Part shown: one piece after another, positions 6,218-12,534 of the stretch | Position numbering within the stretch: position 1 is the stretch's first letter | Layout: every line of letters starts with the position of its first letter | Assembly: GCA_036735565.1 (NCBI GenBank) | Contig: DAINOC010000037.1 | Location: 1-23,658, forward strand | Length of the DNA: 23,658 nt | Reading direction: 5' to 3' | Source: Coraliomargarita_B sp036735565 | GTDB taxonomy: Bacteria > Verrucomicrobiota > Verrucomicrobiia > Opitutales > Coraliomargaritaceae | The notes under the pieces: generated by a model | What the model saw: the letters and a program-made list of their open reading frames with translations, nothing else | Databases searched by the model: none | What the model was told of the DNA's origin: nothing | Translations under genes and position numbers: made by a program

Positions 6218-7222
6218 CTAAAAGAGTCCGTCGAGGGTGTCGCAGCGCAGGCGCTCCATGGACTTGAGGTCACTCAGCCAGTGCTCCGGGATACCATTGG
6301 CGGCGGCGAGGAGCGCGCCCACGACGGCGCCCCGGTGGCAGTTATCGCCGCCGCAGCGGGCGTTGGCGAGGATGCCTCCCGAGAAGTCGTCGTCGTATTT
6401 GCAGGCGAGGTAGAGGGCGGCGGTGAAGGAGTCCGGCAGGTAGCAGGCTGGAGTGAGGTGGCGCCCGACGACGTCACGGTCCTTGAAGCGGAGCCAGAGA
6501 TCCAGCTGGCCGGCTGTCAGGTAGTCCGGTGCCTGTTCGAGCACGGCATCCCTCAGGGTTGAGCCATCAGCGATGGCGAGGAGAATACGGGCGAAGGCAT
6601 CGGCCGCGCCATCGATGGCAGGACCCAGATGGGTCAAATTCTGGTGTCTTCGGACGGTGTCGCGCCATTGCGCTTCGTTGACGGGACCCAGTGCATCGAG
6701 GGCGGCCAAAAGAAACGGCAGCTGAGCCAGACCGCCGATGTGGATGTCTTTGATCCCGCAGCTTCGGGGCTCCTTGCCCTGGGCGAGATTGTCGAAGAAG
6801 GCGCGGTGGTATTCCTCGAGGTAGGTATCCCGATGCCAGCCCGGTTGCTGCATGAGGCGAATATAGATGTCGAGCCAGCGGTCGGCCTCGTAGGCTCCGG
6901 CGCGGACGGTGGATCGGTAAAGTTGGATGCCGAGCAGGTAGTTGATGGTGTTGTCGCCAGCGGGAAGAAACTGGTGATAATGAACGCCGCGCCGACCCCA
7001 GTATTGGGCCTGGTCGTGGAGGATCTCGCCGCTTTGGTTGTGCGCGCGGTAGTGGCTGCGCCAAAGGATGCTGTCGGGGTGGGGGTTGCGCGGGGCTTCG
7101 TAGCCATCCAGTGAGGGGTAGTCACGATCCAGTGCGGCGGTATCGTAATACCAATGCACCGGCATGGAAACCGCATCGGCCACGAGGGCACCGAGCAGGG
7201 CATTTTGGAGGCGGTCGTTCAT
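6218..7222 (-). CDS. ADP-ribosylglycohydrolase (DraG) family protein with altered metal motifs
   Basis: This 334-residue protein shows the ADP-ribosylglycohydrolase fold pattern. The N-terminal glycine block is GALVADAVSMPVHWYYD (11-27). The middle motif is AGDNTINY (88-95). The C-terminal block is CGGDNCHRGAVVGALLAAAN. DraG-type enzymes use paired Mg ions to remove ADP-ribose from proteins or small molecules. Here the usual TDDT-like site reads AGDNT and the usual GGDTDT reads GGDNCH, so ligands differ and the substrate may differ too. It lies 148 bases downstream of the thioesterase gene, and the leader before its ATG is a CTCC-rich word repeat. Enzyme family is fairly sure, activity is not. 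Confidence 0.78.
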   Translation of the reverse strand: MNDRLQNALLGALVADAVSMPVHWYYDTAALDRDYPSLDGYEAPRNPHPDSILWRSHYRAHNQSGEILHDQAQYWGRRGVHYHQFLPAGDNTINYLLGIQLYRSTVRAGAYEADRWLDIYIRLMQQPGWHRDTYLEEYHRAFFDNLAQGKEPRSCGIKDIHIGGLAQLPFLLAALDALGPVNEAQWRDTVRRHQNLTHLGPAIDGAADAFARILLAIADGSTLRDAVLEQAPDYLTAGQLDLWLRFKDRDVVGRHLTPACYLPDSFTAALYLACKYDDDFSGGILANARCGGDNCHRGAVVGALLAAANGIPEHWLSDLKSMERLRCDTLDGLF

Positions 7223-7370
7223 GGATGGAGAGGCGGAGTGTTGGGGGAGCGGAGGTGGGGAGTGTTGGAGTGGTGGAGTATTGGAGTTGTGGAGGCGGCC
7301 TGAAACTTGAGACCTGGAGGTTTTTGCCGTGTCATCCTATCTTCAGGTCTCAGGTCTCAGGTTTCCGCCC
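7223..7370. repeat. Word repeats between the DraG-like and thioesterase genes
   Basis: The left part (about 7232-7292) is made of GGAGTGTTGGAG-type words, with the exact 12-mer at 7259-7270. The right part is an imperfect inverted repeat in which GAAACTTGAGACCTG (7302-7316) pairs with CAGGTCTCAGGTTTC (7351-7365) with one mismatch, flanked by GGCGG and CCGCC. A tandem CAGGTCT (7344-7350, 7351-7357) lies inside it. The block fills the whole gap from the thioesterase stop to the DraG-like start. The hairpin may end the thioesterase transcript, although it has no T-tract on that strand. Confidence 0.7.
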
Positions 7371-7793
7371 TCAGCCTTTAAAATGGGCTTCGAGGGCTTG
7401 GCGGAAGGGCTCTGTCCAGGGAGTGGGTTGGTGGGTCTGGGCGGAGAGCTTGCAAACCGTGCGGAGGCCAGAGCAGTAGCAGGTCCCCGATGATGGATTG
7501 ACGAGCTGAAAGGCCATGGTCACGCCACCGCTGCGGATACGGGTGACTTGATACTCGACGGTCAATTTCCCCGGCTTGCGCAGGGGCTCGCGGAAGCGGG
7601 CTTCGAGGCTGTGCACGACGACGTAGATATCTTCATCGCGATCGGCATCGAAGTCGTCGACTCCGAGCAGGTGCTCGAAGAACTTCTGTTGGGCCCGTTC
7701 GAGGTGGATGAGGTAGCGGGTGTGGTGAAGGACGCCCAGGGCATCCAGCTCGTCAAAATGGACGTCAGCGGTATGGGTAAAGGTTTTCGGCAT
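7371..7793 (-). CDS. Acyl-CoA thioesterase, YbgC/FadM-type (4HBT hot-dog fold)
   Basis: This 140-residue protein has the 4-hydroxybenzoyl-CoA thioesterase motif FDELDALGVLHHTRYLIHLE (13-32). D17 is the expected catalytic Asp and H23/H24 occupy the usual helix start. The central strand block LEARFREPLRKPGKLTVEYQ (about residues 63-82) also fits. Members hydrolyse acyl-CoA thioesters in the cytoplasm, and YbgC proteins are associated with the Tol-Pal locus in some bacteria, but no tol gene is present here. The chain length specificity is not predictable. It is divergent from the small DoxX-like gene (90-base gap). The stop codon directly abuts a repeat block. Confidence 0.85.
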   Translation of the reverse strand: MPKTFTHTADVHFDELDALGVLHHTRYLIHLERAQQKFFEHLLGVDDFDADRDEDIYVVVHSLEARFREPLRKPGKLTVEYQVTRIRSGGVTMAFQLVNPSSGTCYCSGLRTVCKLSAQTHQPTPWTEPFRQALEAHFKG

Positions 7794-7882
7794 GTCGTCT
7801 TATCGGCTGGCGCGAAAGAAGCTTACCGAAAGTTGACGCTTGGGTTGTAGGGCTTTGGCGCGTATTCCGTTCCATCATCCCT

Positions 7883-8218
7883 ATGAACCTGCTCCAAACC
7901 GTGATGCTTTTCTGCGCGCTCTCCTTTATTGGTTATGGCGCCAGCTGCTTGCGCACGCGGAGGATGGTCGAGGAGTTCGCGCGCTACCGGCTAGCGCGCT
8001 ACCGCGTCTTGACCGGTTGGTTGCAACTGCTCGGTGCCTTGGGTCTGCTGATCGGATTTCTGGTGCCGGTCCTCGGCGGGTTGGCGGCCGGTGGATTGTC
8101 CTTGCAGATGGCCTGTGGTCTGGGAGTGAGAGTCCGCATCAGCGACCCCTGGCTGCATTGTTTGCCAGCGGCCGTGTATATGCTGCTCTGTGGCTGGATC
8201 GCGACGCAACTGCTCTGA
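7883..8218 (+). CDS. DoxX-like small membrane protein
   Basis: This 111-residue, four-helix membrane protein has hydrophobic segments at about 3-20, 42-62, 64-83 and 90-110. The arrangement is FIGYGASCLR, then a short charged loop (MVEEFARYRLARYR), then the GWLQLLGALGLLIGF helix. It resembles the DoxX-like family, whose members are small inner-membrane proteins linked in some cases to quinone or oxidative functions. No specific role can be assigned. It sits tail to tail with a second DoxX-like gene, six bases apart. The ATG at 7883 has no clear ribosome binding site. Confidence 0.68.
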   Translation: MNLLQTVMLFCALSFIGYGASCLRTRRMVEEFARYRLARYRVLTGWLQLLGALGLLIGFLVPVLGGLAAGGLSLQMACGLGVRVRISDPWLHCLPAAVYMLLCGWIATQLL

Positions 8219-8224
8219 GCGGAC

Positions 8225-8587
8225 TCAGGCCAGCACGAGCCAGAGCGAGAGGATAAGCATAACCGCCGCTGGTAGGGACTTCTTCGCCGGATCGCCGATC
8301 TTCAGGTGCATGGCAATGGCTCCGGCCATGAGGAAGGCGAGGACAGCGGCTCCGGTCGGCCGCAAAGCCGGGACAACGAATCCCGCCCAGATCGCGAGGG
8401 CGGCCGTGATTTTGAGAAAGCCCACCAGGTAGAAAGCGGCATCGGGCAAGCCGTAGGTTCGAAACTCTTCTTTCAGCGACGCGGCCTGTCCGCCGCGGTA
8501 GGCGGTGGCACGGGAGCCACGGAGTAACCAGACGTTGAGGATGCCGGCGGGAACCAGAATCTGAATAATGGTGGTGATGATTTCCAT
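8225..8587 (-). CDS. DoxX family membrane protein
   Basis: This 120-residue protein has four hydrophobic segments and the DoxX-like signature TAYRGGQAASLKEEFRTYGL (28-47), followed by a VGFLKITAALAIWAGF helix and a polar DPAKKSLPAA turn before the last helix. It shares its layout with the convergent neighbour at 7883-8218, including GFxVPxL and a LPAAV segment before the last helix, so the two are probably diverged paralogues. Function is unknown beyond inner-membrane location. It is divergent from the uncharacterised gene at 8717 across a 129-base gap that should hold both promoters. Confidence 0.75.
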   Translation of the reverse strand: MEIITTIIQILVPAGILNVWLLRGSRATAYRGGQAASLKEEFRTYGLPDAAFYLVGFLKITAALAIWAGFVVPALRPTGAAVLAFLMAGAIAMHLKIGDPAKKSLPAAVMLILSLWLVLA

Positions 8588-8679
8588 AGAGCGTGGCGGT
8601 TGGCGTTCGGGTGATTACAGGTCTGGGTGCGGACGGTCCTTGGGCAGTCAAAACCCCTTATTCAGGCGTTTGAGCGGCA

Positions 8680-8708
8680 TTGACCTTTTCATGGAGAGAG
8701 AGTCTAGT
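8680..8708 (+). promoter_or_regulatory. Possible sigma-70-like promoter before the uncharacterised gene
   Basis: TTGACC (8680-8685) and TCTAGT (8703-8708) are separated by 17 bases. Each matches the consensus in four or more positions. Transcription would begin about at the ATG (8717), giving a leaderless or nearly leaderless message, in line with the lack of a Shine-Dalgarno site. The prediction is weak because such matches arise by chance. Confidence 0.3.
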
Positions 8709-8716
8709 TCAAAGGC

Positions 8717-9337
8717 ATGGCTGGTTTCGATGAAAATATTGTGCGGGAGTATTTTGAGCTCAACGGCTTCTTCGTGCGCCAGCTCCGGAAGTATCAGGTG
8801 CAGTCGCGGAAAAAGCGAGCGGACGAGGAGATTGACCTCATCGTGTTCAACCCTGCCGCAGCGGCGGATGGCTCTGGTGTGGGGTTTCAACTGTTTTCGG
8901 CCGATGTGCAGAAGATCCGCCGGGCTATCGTGGTCGTAAAGGCCTGGCACACGTCGCGATTCACTCCGGCGATGTTGCGGAGCAGTTCGCGGATTTTTGA
9001 TTTTTTGAAAAAGGACGTGTTGAATCGGGCGGAGGAGTATTTCAGCTTTGAGGATGAACCGATCAACGAGGAGGTGTTGGCGGAGCCGCTCAGTTTTAGG
9101 AAGATCCTGATCGTCCCGGGGCTCCCCACCAGCGAGCCGCACCGCTCGGAGAGTATTGCGCTGCTCAAAGAAGGGGGGGTTGACGGCATCATCACCTTCA
9201 GCACGATTCTGGAGAATATCCTCCGCAGCGTCGAGGTGAACCACAGTTATCAGAAATCCGAGCTCCTGCAGCTGATGCGGATTCTCAAAATCTACGACAT
9301 GGTGAAGGAGCCGCAGATGAATCTCTTCAACGGATGA
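8717..9337 (+). CDS. Uncharacterised protein, possible degenerate PD-(D/E)XK nuclease-like fold
   Basis: I do not recognise this 206-residue soluble protein with confidence. It begins with DENIVREYFELNGFFVRQLR, then KKRADEEIDLIVFNP (residues 32-46) and RRAIVVVKAWH (68-78). This order (a helix with E11, then a strand with D40, then a strand with K75) resembles the core of PD-(D/E)XK nuclease folds. However, the acidic residue expected two before the lysine is V73, so catalysis would be lost or differ. The C-terminal half (KILIVPGLPTSEPHRSESIA, then a helical end) has no known motif. Its stop overlaps the pdxA start by four bases (ATGA), so the two are translationally coupled. It is a real gene with unknown role. 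Confidence 0.72.
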   Translation: MAGFDENIVREYFELNGFFVRQLRKYQVQSRKKRADEEIDLIVFNPAAAADGSGVGFQLFSADVQKIRRAIVVVKAWHTSRFTPAMLRSSSRIFDFLKKDVLNRAEEYFSFEDEPINEEVLAEPLSFRKILIVPGLPTSEPHRSESIALLKEGGVDGIITFSTILENILRSVEVNHSYQKSELLQLMRILKIYDMVKEPQMNLFNG

Positions 9338-10269
9338 AGCGTTTAGCGCAGGCCTTACCCATCGCAATCACTTGCGGTGACCCTTCGGGTGTGGGTCCGG
9401 AAATCATCGAGCAGATACTCGCTGGAGAACCGGATCTACTCGAAGGCGCGGTGCTGATCGGCCCGGCGGATTGGTTGGGGCGTCTTGCCGGTGTCGGGCC
9501 GAAGCAGTGCCTCCCGGTGGGGCCGGTCGGGCTCCAGGCGGTGCCCGGAGAACCCTCTTTGGCGGGGGCTTCGGTCGCGCTGGCTGCGATGGAGGCGGGG
9601 GCTCGTGGCTGCCTCGAAGGGCGCTTTGCGGGCGTCGTTACGGGCCCCGTCAGTAAATTCTGGTTGAAGCAAGTGGGCTACGCATGGCCGGGGCAGACCG
9701 AGTTTTTTGCGGAGGCCTGGGGTGGTGCGCCGACGATGGCCTTTGTGGGCGAGTCGCTGCGGGTGGTGTTGGCAACCTGGCATATCCCGCTGGCAGCGGT
9801 CCCGGCGGCATTGGATGCCGCTTGCTTGGAAGTGGCCGTGCGCCGGGCGGCTTTGTTAGGGCATCATTGCGGCATCGAGTCGCCGCGGATCGGTGTGTGT
9901 GGCCTAAACCCCCATGCGGGGGAGGGCGGTATCCTCGGGCGGGAGGAGCTGGAGGTCCTCGATCCGGCGCTGGATCGCTTGCGCGCTGAATTTCCCGGTC
10001 TGTCGAAGTGTTTGCCGGGGGACACCGTCTTCTACCGTCAGCGCAAGGGTGATTTTGACGTGGTGGTGGCGGCCTACCACGATCAGGCGCTGGCGGCGGT
10101 GAAGACGCTGGAGTTCGACCGGGCGGTCAACGTGACGATCGGGCTCCCATTCCTTCGGACCAGTCCGGACCATGGGACGGCCTTCGAACTCGCTGGCACG
10201 GGAAAGGCCGATGCCTCCAGTTTCGCTGCGGCGATCCGCGTGCTGCGTGAGATGCTGACCGCCTCTTGA
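9334..10269 (+). CDS. pdxA: 4-hydroxythreonine-4-phosphate dehydrogenase PdxA
   Basis: This 311-residue enzyme oxidises 4-phosphohydroxy-L-threonine in the DXP-dependent pathway to pyridoxal phosphate. The family blocks are TCGDPSGVGPEI (13-24), TGPVSK (103-108), GLNPHAGEGG (190-199), AYHDQALAAVK (247-257) and GLPFLRTSPDHGTAFELAG (270-288). Of the three metal-binding histidines known from E. coli PdxA, two are kept (H194, H249). The first, in the motif GHTEFF, is Q121 here (GQTEFF). It is coupled to the upstream uncharacterised gene by a four-base overlap. The next gene, an IscA-type protein, follows after 30 bases. The family call is firm and the ligand change is noted. Confidence 0.93.
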   Translation: MKRLAQALPIAITCGDPSGVGPEIIEQILAGEPDLLEGAVLIGPADWLGRLAGVGPKQCLPVGPVGLQAVPGEPSLAGASVALAAMEAGARGCLEGRFAGVVTGPVSKFWLKQVGYAWPGQTEFFAEAWGGAPTMAFVGESLRVVLATWHIPLAAVPAALDAACLEVAVRRAALLGHHCGIESPRIGVCGLNPHAGEGGILGREELEVLDPALDRLRAEFPGLSKCLPGDTVFYRQRKGDFDVVVAAYHDQALAAVKTLEFDRAVNVTIGLPFLRTSPDHGTAFELAGTGKADASSFAAAIRVLREMLTAS

Positions 10270-10299
10270 CCGCTGCCTTATTTCCGATACACCTGCATA

Positions 10300-10677
10300 A
10301 TGATGTCAGAAACGATCACAGAACTGCCGGAAGGCGTGCGCCTCGGAAATGAGAAGCTGGTGCAGGTGACTCCGGCGGCCGGGCAGAAGCTGATCTCGCT
10401 GATGGCCCGCGAGGGCAAAGGAGACTACCTGCGCGTGAAGATCACGGGCGGCGGCTGCAACGGACTGAGCTATAAGATGAAATTCGTCGATACGCCTAAA
10501 TCGGGGGACATTCTCGTCAACTCCTCCGGGGCCTCCATCGTGGTCGATACGAAGAGCGCGCTCTATCTGCGGGGCACGCACCTCGACTATTCGGACAAGC
10601 TCGTGGGTGGGGGGTTCAAATTTTCCAATCCCAACGCCAAATCGAGCTGCAGCTGCGGCGAGAGCTTCAGCATTTAG
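10300..10677 (+). CDS. HesB/IscA/ErpA-type Fe-S cluster assembly protein
   Basis: This 125-residue A-type carrier protein has the three expected cysteines: C53 in GGGCNGLSY, and C117 and C119 in SCSCGESF. These proteins bind an Fe-S cluster or iron and hand it to apo-proteins in the cytoplasm. Length is near the family norm (about 105-120) with a short N-terminal extension. Two adjacent ATGs (10300, 10303) are possible starts. It follows pdxA by 30 bases and may be cotranscribed. Which A-type subgroup (iscA, erpA, sufA) applies cannot be settled because no isc or suf genes are in view. Confidence 0.9.
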   Translation: MMSETITELPEGVRLGNEKLVQVTPAAGQKLISLMAREGKGDYLRVKITGGGCNGLSYKMKFVDTPKSGDILVNSSGASIVVDTKSALYLRGTHLDYSDKLVGGGFKFSNPNAKSSCSCGESFSI

Positions 10678-10684
10678 AGTTGAA

Positions 10685-10720
10685 ACTGTGGCTTCCGTGT
10701 CTAAACCTCTGTGCTTCCGT
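10685..10720. repeat. GTGCTTCCGT-type words downstream of the IscA-type gene
   Basis: GTGGCTTCCGT and GTGCTTCCGT lie about 23 bases apart just after the stop at 10677. They resemble the other short word repeats in the window in placement, though only two copies are seen. The gap before infC (10678-10852) otherwise holds an imperfect GCGGGAAGTTCCCG hairpin at about 10822 and no clear promoter. Confidence 0.35.
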
Positions 10721-10852
10721 ATGGTCATTTCACCAAAACTATGACGACAGAGTGCTTTGTTCAAACGCCGCATGGTGCAGCGTTGCTTCTGTTTTGGGCA
10801 CCCCTTCCGGTGTCTCCGACTGCGGGAAGTTCCCGACCCCCCTACGTTCTTA

Positions 10853-11500
10853 ATGCCTAAGTATCCGAACTCGCGCGGTAATCAAAACCGCAACCGACAG
10901 CCCAAAGGTCCCCGTCGCAACGACCGCATCCGCGCTCCTGAAGTGCGGGTGATCGGCCCTGAAGGCTCCAATCTGGGCGTCATGACGCCCGCCAAAGCGC
11001 TCGAGCTGGCCAAAAAGGTCGGACTGGAGCTGATAGAGGTCTCGCCCACGGCCCGGCCTCCTGTGTGCCGTATCCTTGATTACGGTAAGTTCAAATACGA
11101 GGAGAGCAAAAAGCAGAAGGACAACAAGCAGCACACCACAAAGCTGAAGGAGGTGAAGTTCCGCGTATCGATCGACTCGCACGACTTTGAGACCAAGCTG
11201 CGGCGTGCCGAGAGTTTCCTCGACCACGGCAACAAGGTGAAGCTGACGCTGCAGTTCCGCGGCCGCGAGAACGAGCACAAAGAGCTTGGCGTTCAGCGCA
11301 TTCAGATGGCTGCCGACGAGCTGGTGGGGGTTTCCTCGCCGGACTCCGAGCCCAAGCTGGTCGGACGGCAGGTCACACAGATTCTTTCCCCGCTGCCGCA
11401 GGGCAAGCGCAAGCTGAAGTTCAACGCTCCGGACCACGAGATGGATGAGAGCGAGGAACACGAAGCCGACGAAGACGAGGACGATGAAGCCGACGACTAG
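10853..11500 (+). CDS. infC: Translation initiation factor IF-3
   Basis: This 215-residue IF-3 binds the 30S subunit, prevents premature 50S joining and checks the start codon. The N-domain begins around RRNDRIRAPEVRVIGPEG (21-38), with GVMTPAKALELAKKVGLELI next. The linker RILDYGKFKYEESKKQK (73-89) leads into the C-domain (KEVKFRVSIDSHDFETKLR, 99-117, and LTLQFRGRENEH). A 22-residue acidic tail (194-215) rich in E and D extends beyond the usual end. The ATG at 10853 is preferred over a longer in-frame read-through from 10757, because homologues start near here. rpmI and rplT do not follow; an amidase gene starts five bases later. Confidence 0.93.
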   Translation: MPKYPNSRGNQNRNRQPKGPRRNDRIRAPEVRVIGPEGSNLGVMTPAKALELAKKVGLELIEVSPTARPPVCRILDYGKFKYEESKKQKDNKQHTTKLKEVKFRVSIDSHDFETKLRRAESFLDHGNKVKLTLQFRGRENEHKELGVQRIQMAADELVGVSSPDSEPKLVGRQVTQILSPLPQGKRKLKFNAPDHEMDESEEHEADEDEDDEADD

Positions 11501-11505
11501 GGGCC

Positions 11506-12534
11506 ATGGCGGGACGCGATTTTCGGGCGGGTAGCTTCCCCTCTGTCGCTTTCCATCGGGCTGGCTGCTTGGCCATTCTTTTGTTTTTTTCCGCAGCGGC
11601 TTCGGCCTCGGCTCAGTCCCGGGTGCTGAAAGTCGGTGGGCGGGACTATATCGACATCGCCACTGCCGGAGCCCGCCTGGGTATGAATGCCTTTTGGCTG
11701 AAGGGCTACGAGCGGTTCCGGCTACGCAGCCAGTGGACCACGGTCGACTTTCGGAAGAACGACCGGATGCTCTACTTGAACGGCTTGCCCATTTATCTTG
11801 GTTTTCCTACTTATGAATCCAATGGACGGCTCTATCTCTCGGAGGCTGATCACCGGCACGTGCTGCAGCCGATTTTAACACCGCAAGTCTTCCGAAACCC
11901 TCCCGATCTGCGACGCATTGTGCTGGACCCTGGTCACGGCGGAGAGGACAGCGGGGCACAGAACAAGGCCTATGGTCTGGACGAGAAAGCGCTCGCGCTG
12001 GATGTCGCTCAGCGATTGGCCCGTCTGCTTCGGGCGGCTGGCTACGAGGTGGTGTTGACGCGGGATACCGATCGGTTCATCCCGCTGGAGCAGCGGACGC
12101 GCATCGCCAACCATGTCAAAGCAGATCTGTTCCTGAGCATCCACTTCAATGCGGCGACGAATGCGCAGGCCTCCGGCTACGAGACCTTCATCCTGACGCC
12201 CCAGTATCAGCCTTCCTCCAGTGCGGCGAAGCCCGGGAAGCGCGACGAGGAGCGCTTTCGTGGAAATGATCAGGATCCGTGGAACACTCTGCTCGGTTAC
12301 CATCTCCAGCGCTCACTCGTCGCGGGTGCGGGCGGTCCGGACCGGGGCTTAAAGCGGGCGCGGTTTCTGGTGCTCAAGCATTTGGAATGTCCCGGAGCAC
12401 TTCTGGAGCTTGGATTTGTCTCGCATCCGCAGTCCGCCCAGCAGATGCGGCAGGCCAGCCAGCGCGAGAAGTTGGCGCAAAGCATGTTTGACGGAGTGCA
12501 GGCCTACCACCAACGTCTCCGACGGATCCGATGA
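11506..12534 (+). CDS. Secreted N-acetylmuramoyl-L-alanine amidase (Amidase_3)
   Basis: This 342-residue protein has an N-terminal signal segment (about 20-37, ending ASASAQ) and a region (about 38-130) that resembles a non-catalytic beta-rich domain. A zinc amidase domain follows. Zinc ligands are H144 (VLDPGHGGEDSGA), E160 (LDEKALALDVAQ) and H213 (FLSIHFNA). The catalytic-type glutamate is E301 (LLELGFVSHP). Such enzymes cut the bond between muramic acid and the peptide stem, mainly in cell separation or remodelling, in the periplasm. It is five bases after infC and overlaps the next gene by four bases (ATGA), so all three probably form an operon. Confidence 0.92.
   Translation: MAGRDFRAGSFPSVAFHRAGCLAILLFFSAAASASAQSRVLKVGGRDYIDIATAGARLGMNAFWLKGYERFRLRSQWTTVDFRKNDRMLYLNGLPIYLGFPTYESNGRLYLSEADHRHVLQPILTPQVFRNPPDLRRIVLDPGHGGEDSGAQNKAYGLDEKALALDVAQRLARLLRAAGYEVVLTRDTDRFIPLEQRTRIANHVKADLFLSIHFNAATNAQASGYETFILTPQYQPSSSAAKPGKRDEERFRGNDQDPWNTLLGYHLQRSLVAGAGGPDRGLKRARFLVLKHLECPGALLELGFVSHPQSAQQMRQASQREKLAQSMFDGVQAYHQRLRRIR

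Noticed and set aside
8461..8525. GC-rich stretch in the second DoxX gene that looked like a repeat insertion
   Set aside because: It encodes the TAYRGGQAASLKEEFRTYGL signature that belongs to the family, so it is native coding DNA.
10757..10852. Longer infC start
   Set aside because: The extra 32 residues are not IF-3-like and the region is probably leader.
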